A stretch of 64,000 bases of DNA from an uncultured Flavobacteriaceae bacterium (GTDB lineage: Bacteria; Bacteroidota; Bacteroidia; Flavobacteriales; Flavobacteriaceae): the NCBI GenBank assembly GCA_905182835.1, contig CAJJDI010000014.1:1-64000 (forward strand), read 5' to 3'. Position numbers and translations under genes: made by a program. The notes under the pieces are model-generated. The model did no database searches. It saw only the letters and a list, made by a program, of their open reading frames with translations, and was not told where the DNA came from. Position 1 is the stretch's first letter; the number at the start of each line of letters is the position of its first letter. Below, one piece after another: positions 18,713-27,202 of the stretch.

Positions 18713-18802
18713 CTATTTTTTCTTGTGACGATTAGCTCTACGTCTTTTTTTACGTTTATGCGTAGCTACCTTATGTCTTTTTCTTTTTTTACCACTTGGC
18801 AT
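18713..18802 (-). CDS. 29-residue highly basic protein, probable ribosome-associated peptide
   Basis: This tiny gene is easily missed. Reading from the ATG at 18802 to a TAG at 18713 gives 29 residues starting MPSGKKRKRHKVATHKRKK and ending RHKKK. About 20 of the residues are Lys, Arg or His, with no acidic residue. From memory, near-identical short proteins occur throughout Flavobacteriia at this spot between HU and RNase G, sometimes labelled AURKAIP1/COX24-domain proteins, a family that includes small ribosomal proteins. A ribosomal or RNA-binding role is inferred from composition and neighbours. It lies 36 bases downstream of hup and is likely co-transcribed with it. Confidence 0.75.
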   Translation of the reverse strand: MPSGKKRKRHKVATHKRKKRRRANRHKKK

Positions 18803-18838
18803 AAATTTGATTTTTTAAATTAATATTTATAATATAAA

Positions 18839-19129
18839 TTATTTAACCTGAACTTTTGATTTCACTCCTTCTAAAAATGTTTTAGCAGGTTTAAAAGCAG
18901 GAATGTTATGAGCAGGTATTTTAATTGTAGTATTTTTTGATATATTTCTACCGGTTTTTTCAGCTCTTGTTTTAACAACAAAACTTCCAAATCCTCTTAA
19001 ATATACATTTTCACCGTTTTCAAGAGAAGTAATCACTTCTTTCATGAACGACTCTACAGTTGCTTGAATATCAGCTTTTTCAATTCCTAGTTTTTGAGAA
19101 ACATTAGATACAATTTCAGCTTTTGTCAT
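18839..19129 (-). CDS. hup: HU-family DNA-binding protein
   Basis: This is a nucleoid-associated histone-like protein, 96 residues, that bends and wraps DNA as a dimer. The family signature is clear: MTKAEIVSNVSQKLGIEK, VYLRGFGSFVVKTRAEKTGRNISKNTTIKIPAHNIPAFKPAKTF, including the GFGSF core and the beta-arm RNP-type region. The length is normal. A TATATTTG box about 38 bases upstream fits its promoter, and the 29-residue basic gene follows on the same strand. Confidence 0.96.
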   Translation of the reverse strand: MTKAEIVSNVSQKLGIEKADIQATVESFMKEVITSLENGENVYLRGFGSFVVKTRAEKTGRNISKNTTIKIPAHNIPAFKPAKTFLEGVKSKVQVK

Positions 19130-19166
19130 TTATTTTATCTGTTTTTTTATATTTTTTCAACGCCAG

Positions 19167-19198
19167 CAAATATATGTATTTTATATTCAATATTTCAA
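19167..19198 (-). promoter_or_regulatory. Bacteroidota-type promoter for hup
   Basis: On the minus strand, the -7 box TATATTTG (19174 to 19167) has a TTG at 19198-19196 placed 21 bases upstream. This resembles the Bacteroidota sigma-factor consensus (TTG, about 19 bases, TAnnTTTG). It ends 37 bases before the hup start codon. Confidence 0.5.
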
Positions 19199-19258
19199 GC
19201 CAAATTAATTTAATTTATTGATTATAAGCTTTATTTTTACTCTCAATCTTCTCAATAC

Positions 19259-20305
19259 ATGAATTTTACCACCAAAATTGTTAATTGGTATTCAAAAAAC
19301 AAAAGAGATCTTCCGTGGAGAATTAATAAAAATCCATATTCAGTTTGGCTTTCAGAAATAATACTGCAACAAACTAAGATTCAGCAAGGACTCCCCTATT
19401 ACTTAAGGTTTATGGATAAATATCCAAATGTATTTTCTCTTTCTCAAGCATCTGAACAAGATATTCTGAAATTATGGGAAGGATTAGGTTATTATTCAAG
19501 GGCTAGAAATTTACATAAAACAGCTAAGCTCATAGTAAGGGATTTAGAGGGGGTTTTTCCTTCAACTTATACTGGGTTACTAAATCTGCCAGGAATAGGG
19601 AAATATACCGCAAGTGCTATATCTTCAATTTGTTATGAGGAGAGAAAAGCCGTTTTAGATGGAAATGTTTTTAGATTATTGTCTAGATATTTTAATATAG
19701 ACTTCCCAATTAATTCACCCTTAGGATTGAAATATTTCGAACAATTATCTTTTGATTTACTCCCTGAAATTAATATTGGTGATTATAATCAAGCTTTGAT
19801 GGATTTTGGATCTACTGTGTGTAAACCAAAACTTGCTAAATGTGACACTTGTATTCTAAAGGAAGAGTGTGGCGCTTACGCTAATAGTAAAGTATACGTA
19901 GTTCCAGTTAAAACAAAAAAAAAACCAGTATTAATTAAGTATTTTAATTTTTTAATATATATTTCTAACGACAACAAAACTATTATTGAACGGAGGGATA
20001 ATAATGGAATTTGGCAAAAGCTTTATCAGTTTCCTCTTGTAGAAAGTGATAAAGAATTAGACGCTAATGCTCTTTTACAGAATCCTCAAATTCAAAAAAA
20101 ACTTCCTTCAACTTTTTATCAGCTTAAATTAATTAATGTGTATCCTCAAGTCCATAATCTAAGTCATAGAAAACTGTATATTAAATTTTGGGAAATTAGA
20201 TTAAAAAATATTGATGGAAATTCAACATCTATTCAAAATTTAGATAATTTTCCATTTCCAATTGTATTAACCCGGTTTATTAAGTCGTATTTTCAAAACA
20301 ATTAA
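19259..20305 (+). CDS. mutY: A/G-specific adenine glycosylase
   Basis: This base-excision repair enzyme removes adenine mispaired with 8-oxoguanine. It has 348 residues. The N-terminal HhH-GPD domain has the catalytic Glu in WLSEIILQQT, the helix-hairpin-helix LLNLPGIGKYTASAI and the catalytic Asp in AVLDGNVFRLLSRY. The 4Fe-4S loop matches C-x6-C-x2-C-x5-C exactly (CKPKLAKCDTCILKEEC). The C-terminal part (from about residue 230) is the NUDIX-like 8-oxoG recognition domain. The gene precedes ssb by 50 bases and is divergent from hup, an order I recall as common in flavobacteria. Confidence 0.95.
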   Translation: MNFTTKIVNWYSKNKRDLPWRINKNPYSVWLSEIILQQTKIQQGLPYYLRFMDKYPNVFSLSQASEQDILKLWEGLGYYSRARNLHKTAKLIVRDLEGVFPSTYTGLLNLPGIGKYTASAISSICYEERKAVLDGNVFRLLSRYFNIDFPINSPLGLKYFEQLSFDLLPEINIGDYNQALMDFGSTVCKPKLAKCDTCILKEECGAYANSKVYVVPVKTKKKPVLIKYFNFLIYISNDNKTIIERRDNNGIWQKLYQFPLVESDKELDANALLQNPQIQKKLPSTFYQLKLINVYPQVHNLSHRKLYIKFWEIRLKNIDGNSTSIQNLDNFPFPIVLTRFIKSYFQNN

Positions 20306-20355
20306 ATAATTTTTTATTAAATTATATTAATTAAACTTAATTTAGACGAAAAAAG

Positions 20356-20787
20356 ATGACAGGTACATTAAACAAAGTAATACTTATAGGCCATTTAGGA
20401 GATGATGTGAAAATTCATAACTTTGAAGGAGGAGGATGTATAGGCAGATTCCCGCTTGCAACAAATGAAACTTATTTAAATAAACAAACCAACGAAAAAG
20501 TAACAAATACAGAGTGGCATAACATTGTTGTTAGAAATAAAGCTGCGGAAATTTGTGAAAAATATCTATCCAAAGGAGACAAGGTTTATGTAGAAGGTAG
20601 AATTAAAACTCGTAAGTGGCAAGATGATAAGGGAGTTGACAGATATTCAACTGAGATTAATTGTCAAGAATTTACTTTTTTAAATACTAAAAATGAAATG
20701 AGTTCATCAAGCCCAAATGCCGAAACAAAAGCTACAATTCAGCCGAATACTAGTTCAGCTGATTTAAATGATGATTTACCGTTTTAA
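20356..20787 (+). CDS. ssb: Single-stranded DNA-binding protein
   Basis: SSB coats single-stranded DNA in replication and repair. The 143-residue protein begins MTGTLNKVILIGHLGDD and carries the OB-fold (TEWHNIVVRNKAAEICEKYLSKGDKVYVEGRIKTRKW). It ends in a disordered Ser/Thr/Asn-rich linker and the acidic protein-docking tip DLNDDLPF. A DUF3127 gene at 36211 ends with nearly the same tip. It lies just before gldE, within a likely mutY-ssb-gldE-gldD transcription unit. Confidence 0.96.
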   Translation: MTGTLNKVILIGHLGDDVKIHNFEGGGCIGRFPLATNETYLNKQTNEKVTNTEWHNIVVRNKAAEICEKYLSKGDKVYVEGRIKTRKWQDDKGVDRYSTEINCQEFTFLNTKNEMSSSSPNAETKATIQPNTSSADLNDDLPF

Positions 20788-20802
20788 TTAAATATTGATT
20801 AA

Positions 20803-22056
20803 TTGAATGACCCTTTAATATATTATAGTTTAATACTAATAATCTTACTTGTTTTTTCAGGATTAATTTCTGGTTCCGAAGTAGCGCTTTTTTCTCTATC
20901 CAAATCTCAGATTCAAAATCAACAAAAATCTAGTTATATTGAGATTATAAAAAAATTATTATTAAACCCAAATAAATTACTAGCTACCATTTTAGTAGCT
21001 AATAATTTTATAAATATTGCTATAGTTATTTTATTTACTCAGATAGGGAGTGATTTATTTGATGGTATTACATCTGCTGTGTTAAAGTTTACATTAGAAA
21101 TTATTCTAGCTACTTTCTTGATATTGCTGTTTGGTGAAATATTACCAAAAATCTACGCAAGTAGAAACAATCTTGCTTTTTCTAAATTAGTTGCGTACCC
21201 ATTATTGTTATTGAATATTTTTTTAACACCTATTAGCATTCCAATGCAGCATTTATCTAATTTTATTAAAGACAAACTTAGCTTTACAAAACCTAATATT
21301 GGTCTTAATCAACTTTCATATGCATTGGACCTAACTAACCCTGGTGAAACAACAAAACAAGAGCACAAAATTTTAAAAGGAATTTTGTCATTCGGTAATA
21401 CAGAAACTAGGGAAGTGATGAGGCCTAGAATTGATATTCATGCTTTTAAAAACACTTTAAGTTATGATCAAATTCTAAAAAATATTATAAAAAATAGTTT
21501 TTCAAGAATCCCGGTATATAAAGATGAATTAGATAATATTGTTGGAATATTATATGTTAAAGATTTGTTACCTTTTTTAGATAAAAAAGAATTTGAGTGG
21601 TTATCAATCTTAAGAAAACCATTTTTTATTCCAGAAAATAAAAAGCTTGATGATTTAATGCAAGAATTTCAAGAAAAAAAAATACACCTAGCTATTGTTG
21701 TGGATGAATATGGTGGTACTTCAGGAATAATTTCATTAGAAGATGTAATCGAAGAAATTGTTGGTGATATTTCTGATGAGTTTGATGACGATAGTTTACT
21801 TTTCTCTAAACTTGATAATTCTAATTATATATTTGAAGGCAAAACATCTATGAAAGATTTTTATAAAATCTTAAATATTGACTCTATTCTCTTTGATAAG
21901 TTAAAAGGAGACTCCGAAACCTTAGCTGGCTTTATACTGGAGATTTCACAAAGTTTCCCTAAAATAAATAGTAAGGTAGTTTTTGAAAATTATGTATTTA
22001 CAATAGAATCCATAGATAAAAAAAGAATTAAACAAGTTAAAGTTACTATTGCATGA
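20803..22056 (+). CDS. gldE: Gliding-motility-associated protein GldE (CorC/HlyC family)
   Basis: This 417-residue integral membrane protein has an N-terminal DUF21/CNNM domain (hydrophobic segments through residue 150, GLISGSEVALFSLS), two CBS domains (REVMRPRIDIHAF...; LAIVVDEYGGTSGIISLEDVIEEIVGDI) and a C-terminal CorC_HlyC domain. The family includes metal-ion efflux proteins, and GldE is linked to gliding through GldD. The start is a TTG at 20803: the codon before it is a stop, and no in-frame Met comes until late in the membrane domain. The stop overlaps the gldD start by 4 bases, implying translational coupling. The assignment to GldE rests on that pairing plus the domain order. Confidence 0.9.
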   Translation: MNDPLIYYSLILIILLVFSGLISGSEVALFSLSKSQIQNQQKSSYIEIIKKLLLNPNKLLATILVANNFINIAIVILFTQIGSDLFDGITSAVLKFTLEIILATFLILLFGEILPKIYASRNNLAFSKLVAYPLLLLNIFLTPISIPMQHLSNFIKDKLSFTKPNIGLNQLSYALDLTNPGETTKQEHKILKGILSFGNTETREVMRPRIDIHAFKNTLSYDQILKNIIKNSFSRIPVYKDELDNIVGILYVKDLLPFLDKKEFEWLSILRKPFFIPENKKLDDLMQEFQEKKIHLAIVVDEYGGTSGIISLEDVIEEIVGDISDEFDDDSLLFSKLDNSNYIFEGKTSMKDFYKILNIDSILFDKLKGDSETLAGFILEISQSFPKINSKVVFENYVFTIESIDKKRIKQVKVTIA

Positions 22057-22649
22057 AAATAAAATTATGGTGGTGTTTGCTTATTATAATATCTATTAAT
22101 TCTTGTGAAACTGTAGAGTTACCCAAGCCAGATGCTTATCTAAGGTTAGATTATCCAGAACCTAATTATGCATATGTGAGTTTTGATAATACAAATATAA
22201 ATTTTCAAATAAATAAAGTAGATACTTCAGTTTTTGATTTAGAAATAGACGGCGACAACGATTCACTCCTTTCAAAAAATATAATTTACCAATCGATAAA
22301 AGCAGAGATTTTATTAAAATATTACAGCATAACTAAAAACAATAAGTTGTCTTATAGGTTAAAATATTTAAGTGATTTCACCTCCATTCACTTAAGAAAA
22401 TCATCAACTCCTGCCAAAGTTCAGGAGTTCATTGATGACCAAAAAAGAGTATATGCATCCATAATAAATATTCCGGGAGATGTAACCTCACCATATCAGT
22501 TTTATGCCACAGACAGTACTAATAACTTAATAATCGGAATTTTGAATTTAAAGACTAAGACCAAGTATGACTCTGTCTTACCATCTTTAAGCTATCTTAA
22601 AAATGATATTTATCATTTGATCGAATCCATTAACTGGAATGAACAATGA
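22053..22649 (+). CDS. gldD: Gliding motility lipoprotein GldD
   Basis: This 198-residue lipoprotein is needed for gliding and T9SS-linked surface functions in Flavobacterium johnsoniae. Its molecular role is not established. The N-terminal hydrophobic segment ends in ISINSC (lipobox Cys near residue 18), followed by the family's PKPDAYLRLDYPEPNYA sequence. The C-terminus has IPGDVTSPYQFYATDSTNNLIIG, also typical. It overlaps gldE by 4 bases and the next transporter gene by 4 bases. The T9SS cargo genes at 6-12 kb make a role in a functional secretion/gliding system plausible here. The presence of GldD does not prove motility. Confidence 0.93.
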   Translation: MKIKLWWCLLIIISINSCETVELPKPDAYLRLDYPEPNYAYVSFDNTNINFQINKVDTSVFDLEIDGDNDSLLSKNIIYQSIKAEILLKYYSITKNNKLSYRLKYLSDFTSIHLRKSSTPAKVQEFIDDQKRVYASIINIPGDVTSPYQFYATDSTNNLIIGILNLKTKTKYDSVLPSLSYLKNDIYHLIESINWNEQ

Positions 22650-23533
22650 AAATAAATATAGAAAAGAAATGGCTCTACCTTTTAGGGCTGTCCTTAATAT
22701 GGGGTAGTTCATTCATACTTATTAAAAAAAGTTTAATTGGCTTGTCTCCCTTACAAGTTGGCTCATTGAGAATTGTATTCTCATCGATAATAATTTTTTT
22801 AATAGGATTTAATAAAATTAAAACTATTCAAAAGGATAAATGGAAATGGATAGCAGTATCAGCAATTATAGGCACTTTTTTTCCTGCATTTTTATTTGCA
22901 TATGCAGAAACTCAAATAGATAGTGCAGTGGCATCTATTTTAAACTCACTAGTCCCAATGAATACAGTTCTTATAGGCTTAGCTGTGTTTAAAATATCTA
23001 CAACTAAAAGGCAATCAATTGGAGTGATTATTGGTTTTATAGGAACTGCAGTTTTAATAATATCAGGATCTGATTTGAATCCTGACCAGAATTATATGTA
23101 TTCGGGATTAGTAATTATATGTTCTATTTTGTATGCTACAAATGTTAATTTGATAAAAAAATATTTATATGATGTTAATGCAGTAGCAATTGCTGCAGGT
23201 CAATTCTCTGTTATTTTTATTCCTTCTTTAATAGTTTTACTCTACTCTGATTTCTTCAAAATAGATCTTATTAATAATAAAATAATCCATGAGTCCCTTT
23301 TATATGTATTGCTATTGTCATTTTTTGGAACTGCTATGGCAAAAATATTATTTAATAAGTTGATTCAAATTTCCTCTCCAGTTTTTGCTTCATCGGTCAC
23401 TTACTCAATGCTCATTGTGTCTGTTATATGGGGGGTATTAGATGGCGAGCTTTTTAATTCTTCTCAAGCCATAGCAACGGTATTGATAATAATTGGAGTT
23501 TATTTATCTAATAAAAAAAAGCCCATCAATTAA
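22646..23533 (+). CDS. EamA/DMT-superfamily transporter
   Basis: This is a 295-residue integral membrane protein with about ten hydrophobic segments arranged as two EamA repeats. Signature pieces are LGLSLIWGSSFILIKKSLIGLSPLQVGSLRI near the N-terminus and FASSVTYSMLIVSVIWGVLDGELF in the second repeat. Members export or import small metabolites such as amino acids or nucleobases; the substrate cannot be told from sequence. It overlaps gldD by 4 bases, so it is the last gene of that unit, and is followed by a hairpin terminator. Confidence 0.87.
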   Translation: MKINIEKKWLYLLGLSLIWGSSFILIKKSLIGLSPLQVGSLRIVFSSIIIFLIGFNKIKTIQKDKWKWIAVSAIIGTFFPAFLFAYAETQIDSAVASILNSLVPMNTVLIGLAVFKISTTKRQSIGVIIGFIGTAVLIISGSDLNPDQNYMYSGLVIICSILYATNVNLIKKYLYDVNAVAIAAGQFSVIFIPSLIVLLYSDFFKIDLINNKIIHESLLYVLLLSFFGTAMAKILFNKLIQISSPVFASSVTYSMLIVSVIWGVLDGELFNSSQAIATVLIIIGVYLSNKKKPIN

Positions 23534-23545
23534 GATGAGCTTTTT
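23513..23545. terminator. Intrinsic terminator after the DMT transporter
   Basis: The stem AAAAGCCCATC (23517-23527) pairs with GATGAGCTTTT (23534-23544) with one mismatch and a small loop, flanked by A and T tracts. It overlaps the 3' end of the transporter gene and can also serve the convergent M16 peptidase gene. Confidence 0.7.
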
Positions 23546-23566
23546 ATAAATTTAATGATTTACCTA

Positions 23567-25645
23567 TTAGTAAAAATCTGAATCTTTTAGTGACACATTG
23601 ATTAATACTTCAGTAAAATTAAATTCTAATTCTTGACCACCGGCATTTACCTGCATAAAGTATGGCACCATTATGCTATTCACATTTTTATAATCGCCAT
23701 ATTTTGTAGATGAAATATTTTTATTTTCATCTTCTTCTTCAAGACTTATTAAATAACCAGTTTCAACGTTATATAAGCGATAAGAGACTTTATCATTTTT
23801 AGTAACCTTTACTTTATAAACATCTTCACCATCAATAGAGTTAATACTAACTAACTCAAGTTGATCTTCTGTGAAGTAAAGTTCTTCAAAAATTCCTTGA
23901 ACATTTTTAGCTTCTTCTAATTCTTTCTCACTCATCATTATTTTTTGACCTTGTTGCTCCATATAACCTTTTTCGCCACTGAAATTTCTTTTCATAAGTG
24001 AAATAGTTTGCCCACCCATATTGGCTTTCATCTCAAAAGATGTTTTATTTGGCATCATTTTTTTGGAAATTGCTTCAGGAGCAAATGGAGCTCCAGGAAT
24101 TGTAACGCTTGCTTTAGTAACTAACGAATTAATAGCACTAATTTTTTCTTTTCCACCAATTGATTTTATATAGTTACTCATTACATCTAAAGCTGTTAAT
24201 CCTTTTGGAATAGCTTTATTGAATACAGGTTTTGCAACTGGATTTGCGTATTTGTCAAAATAATTTATTGGAAAACCAACTTTCTCTAAATTAGCAACAA
24301 CATCACTCCCTTTTCCTACAATTATAATTCTTGATCGTCCTATATCAAAAAACCTATTCGCAACCCTTTTAACATCGTCTTGAGTTACTGCATTAATTTT
24401 TTCTAAATAGGTTTCATAAAAATCCTCAGGAAGATTATTTAGCTTTATGTTTAACGCATAATTAGCAACAGTTTGTGGTCTTTCTAGTCTCATAATAAAA
24501 TTTCCAACATATTTTGCTTTTGCATTTTTAAGAAGCTGCGCATCAACAAGCTCAGTTCTGATTCTAACAATTTCATTTACAATTTCGGTAACAGCGCTAT
24601 CAGTAACAATATTTCTAACCTTTGCTCCTGCTTTAAATCTTTCTACTCCATATCTGTTTGACCCTAAGCTAGAGTAAGCTCCATAAGTATAGGCTTTATC
24701 TTCTCTAAGATTTTTAAAAAGATACCCTTCGCCACCACCACCAAGAATATTGTTGGTAATTAGTGCAGCAAAATAATCTTCATCATTCATCTTTAAATCC
24801 ACATTATTAGTGATAGAAATACTTGATTGAGTAGCTGTAGGTAAATCAATAAAGTTAAACTGGGACAGTTCAACATTTGAAGTAAATTCTGGAGTTAAAT
24901 ATTCAATATTTTTAGCTTTTTTCCATGAACTAAATTTTTCAATAATTGATTTTTTAACCTCCTTATAATCAACATCTCCAATTACGACTATGTAAGCATT
25001 GTTAGGATTTGTGTATTTTTTTTGAAACTCTAATACATCTGAAAAATTAACTTCTTCTAAAGATTTCTCCGTGATAAACTCTCCATAAACATGGTTCTTT
25101 CCATAAGAAAGTGCATTTCCAACTCGAGCTGAAATTGCATCTAAGCTTTTTTCATCTGACTTAAGCCCCTCTATTAGTTGTTCTTTTTGCTTATTAAATT
25201 CTTCTTCTGTTAATAGAGGATTAATAATTCCATCTGACATTAGCTCCAAAATTCTATCAGAGTGTTTGGTTAATGAACTTGCAAAACTACCTCCAAATCC
25301 AATGTTTACATTAGCTCCAAGAAAATCTATTTCTTCGTTAAATTCATCTTTGGAAATTGTTGTTGTTCCATTTCCTAGCATTGCAGAGATAATAGATAGA
25401 ACCCCAGCTTTATCACCTTCTAAAATCGGACCATTATCAATTCTTACGCTGTAAGATACTCTCGGAAGTTTATGATCTTCTACAACCAATACTTTTATAC
25501 CGTTTTTAAGCTTAAACTCCTTAGGAGTTTTAAGAGATATTTTTGGAGTTGGCCCTCCTTTGGGCATTATAGATCTATCCAGTTGTGCATTCACTCCAAA
25601 TGACAAAAGAAATATTGATATTAATAATATTATTTTATTTTTCAT
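23567..25645 (-). CDS. M16-family peptidase-like protein, non-catalytic partner with C-terminal extension
   Basis: This is a periplasmic or envelope M16 (insulinase/pitrilysin) protein of 692 residues with a signal peptide (IILLISIFLLSFGVNAQ). Two M16 domains span about residues 30-450, including the R/Y pair region GGGGEGYLFKNLREDKAYTYGAYSS. The zinc-binding HxxEH motif is absent from the first domain, so this should be the inactive half of a heterodimer with the HFFEH-bearing neighbour 19 bases upstream. Residues of about 480-692 are an added beta-rich domain (GGKEKISAINSLVTKASVTIPG...) that resembles LolA/outer-membrane lipoprotein-sorting-like folds. That resemblance is an inference. Confidence 0.87.
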   Translation of the reverse strand: MKNKIILLISIFLLSFGVNAQLDRSIMPKGGPTPKISLKTPKEFKLKNGIKVLVVEDHKLPRVSYSVRIDNGPILEGDKAGVLSIISAMLGNGTTTISKDEFNEEIDFLGANVNIGFGGSFASSLTKHSDRILELMSDGIINPLLTEEEFNKQKEQLIEGLKSDEKSLDAISARVGNALSYGKNHVYGEFITEKSLEEVNFSDVLEFQKKYTNPNNAYIVVIGDVDYKEVKKSIIEKFSSWKKAKNIEYLTPEFTSNVELSQFNFIDLPTATQSSISITNNVDLKMNDEDYFAALITNNILGGGGEGYLFKNLREDKAYTYGAYSSLGSNRYGVERFKAGAKVRNIVTDSAVTEIVNEIVRIRTELVDAQLLKNAKAKYVGNFIMRLERPQTVANYALNIKLNNLPEDFYETYLEKINAVTQDDVKRVANRFFDIGRSRIIIVGKGSDVVANLEKVGFPINYFDKYANPVAKPVFNKAIPKGLTALDVMSNYIKSIGGKEKISAINSLVTKASVTIPGAPFAPEAISKKMMPNKTSFEMKANMGGQTISLMKRNFSGEKGYMEQQGQKIMMSEKELEEAKNVQGIFEELYFTEDQLELVSINSIDGEDVYKVKVTKNDKVSYRLYNVETGYLISLEEEDENKNISSTKYGDYKNVNSIMVPYFMQVNAGGQELEFNFTEVLINVSLKDSDFY

Positions 25646-25664
25646 TTTAATTATTTTAAAATTA

Positions 25665-26984
25665 TTATTCAGTAGTTTCAGGTAAATATTCTATATCAAC
25701 TCTTTGGTTTGAGTTTAAATACTTTTTAGCAACTGCCTGTATTTCTTCTCTAGTTATAGACCTGTATATATTGATCTGCTCGTTTATTAGATTAACATCT
25801 CCATAAAGCAAATAATATCTAGCTAAAGAATTAGCAATTCCGGCAATACTAGAATTAGAATTTACAAATTGATTTTCAAATTTATTTAATAATTTCTGGT
25901 AAGATCTTTCAGAGATTAACTCATTTTGAACTAGAGTTATTTCTTCTTCAATTTCAGCTATTAACGTATCAAGAGGGACATCTCCAAGTGGTAGAGCTAG
26001 AGTAGCAAAAATACTATAGTCTACTTGACCTAAATTAATTACTTGTGTTTGTAAAGCTTGTTTTTGATCATCCACAAGTTTTTTGTAAAGCACAGAACTT
26101 TTTCCATCACTCAAATATGTTGAAATCATATCTAAAACATATGAGTCTCTAGAAGCAAACCCTGGCGTTCTAAATGTAGATAGTACCATTGGGATTTGTA
26201 TATTTCTATCGTATGCTTTTACTCTCACATTTTCAGTAATTGGTTCTTCTTTAGGAAAATTCCTTACAACTTGATTGCCAGTAGGAACTTCATCAAAATA
26301 CTTTCTAACTAATTTTTCTGTTTTTTCAGTATCAATATCCCCAGCAACAATTAGCACAGCATTATTTGGACCATAAAAAGTTTCGTGATATGCCATAAAT
26401 TCTTCTAAAGTAGCAGCATCTAAGTGTTCCATTTTACCAATATTTTCATCTTTATATGGGTGTACTTTGAATAAATTCTCATTTAGTACTTTTAATATTT
26501 TCCCATAAGGAGCATCATATCTTTGTCTTTTTTCTTCTTTTACAACCTCATTTTGGGTATCAACTCCAAGCTGATCAATAACTGGGTGTAGCATTCTTTC
26601 TGATTCAAGCCATAAACCTAATTCAAGTTTGTTTGAAGGGAAAGTCTCATAATAGTAAGTTCTGTCCTGAGAAGTGTTAGCATTAAAACTACCTCCATTT
26701 GCAGGAATAATCTTCATAAATTCACCTCTGCCTATATTTTCTGAACCTTCAAATAATAGATGTTCAAAAAAGTGAGCAAATCCAGTTCTTTCTCTGTCTC
26801 CATCTTTACCTCCTACGTCATACATAACTGAAGTGGTTACCACGGGTGCTGCATTGTCTTGGTGTAAGATGACATGCAGGCCGTTATCTAAGTCAAATTC
26901 TGTAAAGTCTACTTGTTGTGAATAAGAATTAATATTCGCAAGAAATACTACAGAAAACAATAAAATATTATTTTTCATTTTCAT
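25665..26984 (-). CDS. M16-family zinc metallopeptidase (catalytic)
   Basis: This is a secreted zinc peptidase of 439 residues with a signal peptide (NNILLFSVVFLANINSYSQ). The active-site motif HFFEH (in GFAHFFEHLLFEG) gives the two zinc His and the general-base Glu; the third ligand Glu is expected near EVVKEEKRQRYD. The second half contains SDGKSSVLYKKLVDDQKQALQT, the conserved partner region. It is the first gene of a two-gene operon with the non-catalytic M16 protein. Such pairs usually degrade peptides in the periplasm. A second Met two codons in (26978) could be the start instead. Confidence 0.92.
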   Translation of the reverse strand: MKMKNNILLFSVVFLANINSYSQQVDFTEFDLDNGLHVILHQDNAAPVVTTSVMYDVGGKDGDRERTGFAHFFEHLLFEGSENIGRGEFMKIIPANGGSFNANTSQDRTYYYETFPSNKLELGLWLESERMLHPVIDQLGVDTQNEVVKEEKRQRYDAPYGKILKVLNENLFKVHPYKDENIGKMEHLDAATLEEFMAYHETFYGPNNAVLIVAGDIDTEKTEKLVRKYFDEVPTGNQVVRNFPKEEPITENVRVKAYDRNIQIPMVLSTFRTPGFASRDSYVLDMISTYLSDGKSSVLYKKLVDDQKQALQTQVINLGQVDYSIFATLALPLGDVPLDTLIAEIEEEITLVQNELISERSYQKLLNKFENQFVNSNSSIAGIANSLARYYLLYGDVNLINEQINIYRSITREEIQAVAKKYLNSNQRVDIEYLPETTE

Positions 26985-27131
26985 TTTTTTTAATTGTTTT
27001 GCTAAAATATATTTTAACTTTATTAAAGTTGTTAAAAATTCATTAAAATTATGTGGGGGGAGGCTAATTTACAAAAATTTATATATATACTATCTTAGTA
27101 TGTTAATGATTGCTAGTTTTAGGTCAAAACT

Positions 27132-27162
27132 TTTGTATGTTAACTTATAAACTTTATATTTG
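27132..27162 (+). promoter_or_regulatory. Bacteroidota-type promoter for rplU-rpmA
   Basis: TTTG at 27132-27135 is followed after 19 bases by TATATTTG at 27155-27162, a near-perfect match to the Bacteroidota consensus (TTG, 19 bases, TAnnTTTG). Transcription should start near 27169, leaving a leader of about 34 bases before rplU. Confidence 0.7.
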
Positions 27163-27202
27163 CACTCGTTTTTAAACAAAAAATTAATAAAAAAATTAAG
27201 CT

